7,190 nucleotides of DNA from positions 1 to 7,190 of the forward strand of contig CADCPV010000263.1 of assembly GCA_902803345.1 (NCBI GenBank), written 5' to 3'. The notes under the pieces were generated by a model that was not told the origin of the DNA, did not search any database, and was given only the letters and a program-made list of their open reading frames with translations. The stretch comes from an uncultured Eubacteriales bacterium (lineage in GTDB: Bacteria; Bacillota_A; Clostridia; Lachnospirales; Lachnospiraceae). Position numbers and translations under genes: made by a program. Below, in pieces: positions 6,125-7,190 of the stretch. Within the stretch, counting starts at the first letter, position 1. Every line of letters begins with the position of its first letter.

Positions 6125-7190
6125 GTGAACACTTCAGAAATAATAATCAACAAAAGAAATCAACTAGGGATATCGATTAAAGAGTTATCAGACGCCTTAG
6201 GTCTGGGAGAAAACGGAGAAAATCTTATCAGAACCTGGGAAAAAGGAGAATCCAGTCCGGATTCTGAAATGATAAGCAGAATATCTTCTTTTGGAGAGAA
6301 CGCATTATACAGGGAAATTCCTGATAATCCCGAGTTCAGATTTATTGATCTGTTTGCAGGAATCGGAGGAATAAGGATCCCGTTTCAGGAACTCGGCGGA
6401 CAGTGTGTTTTCTCCTCTGAATGGGACAAATTCTCTCAGAAAACATATTTTGCGAATTTTGGAGAGATTCCTGCAGGAGACATTACAAAAATAGATGCTG
6501 CTGATATTCCGGATTTCGATATCCTGCTTGGGGGATTTCCCTGTCAGCCTTTCTCTCAGGCTGGTTTGCATAAAGGGTTTGAGGATACCAGAGGAACACT
6601 GTTTTTTGAAATAGAGAGAATACTTAATGAAAAACGTCCCAAAGCGTTTCTCCTTGAAAATGTAAAGCAATTGAAGGGACATGACAGAGGAAGAACTTTC
6701 AGGGTGATTATGCAGCACCTTGATGATTTGAACTATCGCGCAGAAGCAAGGATTTTAAAAGCTGCTGATTTCGGGGTTCCACAGATAAGAGAAAGAATTT
6801 ACATTGTTGGATTTGACAGAAATCACTACGATATTCCTGATGATTACAGGTTCCCTTTTCCAGAGGCTACCGGAATTAAAACGAGGGTGGGTGATATTCT
6901 TGAAAAAAAGGTTGATGACAAATATACGATCAGTGATCGCTTATGGGAAGGACATAAACGGAGAAAGATAGAAAACAGGCAAAAAGGAAAAGGATTTGGA
7001 TTTTCTCTATTCAACGAAGAATCTCCGTATACCAGTACAATCAGTGCAAGATACTATAAGGACGGGTCGGAGATCCTTATAGAGCAGGAAGGGAAAAATC
7101 CAAGGAAACTCACTCCGAGAGAATGTGCACGCTTACAGGGATTTCCGGAAGAGTTTGTTATTCCGGTATCCGATGCACAGGCATATAAAC
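6125..7190 (+). CDS. DNA (cytosine-5) methyltransferase with N-terminal HTH, cut by window edge
   Basis: The visible 355 residues form a nearly complete Dcm-type C5-cytosine methyltransferase, which transfers a methyl group from S-adenosylmethionine to cytosine in a short target. Residues 6-55 resemble an XRE-type HTH (SIKELSDALGL...IRTWEKGESSPD). The catalytic domain follows: motif I FIDLFAGIGG (73-82), motif IV GGFPCQPFSQ (136-145) with nucleophile C140, motif VI ENV (178-180), motif VIII QIRER (220-224), a target-recognition region at about 250-325, and motif IX TPRECARLQGFP (330-341). The final motif X (GNSV) lies beyond the edge, so perhaps a few tens of residues are missing. The recognition region contains YTISDRLWEGH and TISARYYKDGSEILI, familiar from Dcm, SsoII and HpaII-like enzymes, so a CC(N)GG-type target is plausible but unproven. 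GTG at 6125 is preferred over TTG at 6122 by ribosome-site spacing. HTH-fused enzymes such as M.SsoII repress their own genes, and the same may apply here. Confidence 0.95.
   Translation, partial: MNTSEIIINKRNQLGISIKELSDALGLGENGENLIRTWEKGESSPDSEMISRISSFGENALYREIPDNPEFRFIDLFAGIGGIRIPFQELGGQCVFSSEWDKFSQKTYFANFGEIPAGDITKIDAADIPDFDILLGGFPCQPFSQAGLHKGFEDTRGTLFFEIERILNEKRPKAFLLENVKQLKGHDRGRTFRVIMQHLDDLNYRAEARILKAADFGVPQIRERIYIVGFDRNHYDIPDDYRFPFPEATGIKTRVGDILEKKVDDKYTISDRLWEGHKRRKIENRQKGKGFGFSLFNEESPYTSTISARYYKDGSEILIEQEGKNPRKLTPRECARLQGFPEEFVIPVSDAQAYK

Noticed and set aside
6305..6718. 137-codon open frame on the minus strand
   Set aside because: It lies wholly antisense to the conserved catalytic core of the methyltransferase (motifs I to VI), and its translation shows no recognisable domain.
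1722..7190. DISARM defence system
   Set aside because: DISARM can include an SNF2-like helicase and a C5-methyltransferase, but its core DrmA helicase, DrmB (DUF1998) and DrmC phospholipase-D-type protein are absent, while GHKL and HNH proteins are present instead.

Overview
The window looks like a chromosomal or genomic-island segment from a moderate-GC Gram-positive, probably a clostridial (Lachnospiraceae-like) bacterium. The reasons are purine-rich Shine-Dalgarno sites (a near-perfect AAGGAGG before the last gene), frequent AGA/AGG arginine and ATA isoleucine codons, and a small HTH regulator of a type common in clostridia. The taxonomic assignment is inference.

Layout. Positions 1 to about 602 hold no convincing gene. 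They contain a 13-bp inverted repeat (312-357), an unused Shine-Dalgarno-like run (376-383), and a good candidate sigma-A promoter (462-490, 17-bp spacer). From 603 onward every gene lies on the + strand and is closely packed: a 71-aa XRE-family regulator (603-818); a 276-aa protein of unknown family (888-1718); a complete SWI2/SNF2-type ATPase/helicase (1722-3614); a GHKL ATPase of the MORC/paraMORC type (3622-5238); an HNH endonuclease with a large N-terminal domain (5253-6086); and a Dcm-type C5-cytosine methyltransferase with its own N-terminal HTH (6125 to the right edge, where it is cut just before its C-terminus). Gaps between genes are 69, 3, 7, 14 and 38 nt, consistent with one transcription unit.

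How the parts may work together. The methyltransferase would mark host DNA. The HNH protein is the only recognisable nuclease in the window. The SNF2 motor and the GHKL ATP-operated clamp would couple target sensing to DNA translocation or remodelling and cleavage. The XRE protein and the methyltransferase HTH are candidates for timing control. Computational work on MORC and paraMORC ATPases (Iyer, Abhiman and Aravind) linked GHKL ATPases to superfamily II helicases, nucleases and methylases in restriction-modification loci, and this operon matches that theme. It is not a standard type I, II or III restriction system, and it lacks the DrmA/DrmB/DrmC genes of DISARM. The 276-aa protein and the N-terminal domains of the SNF2 and HNH proteins are the least explained parts and the best places to look for new biology.
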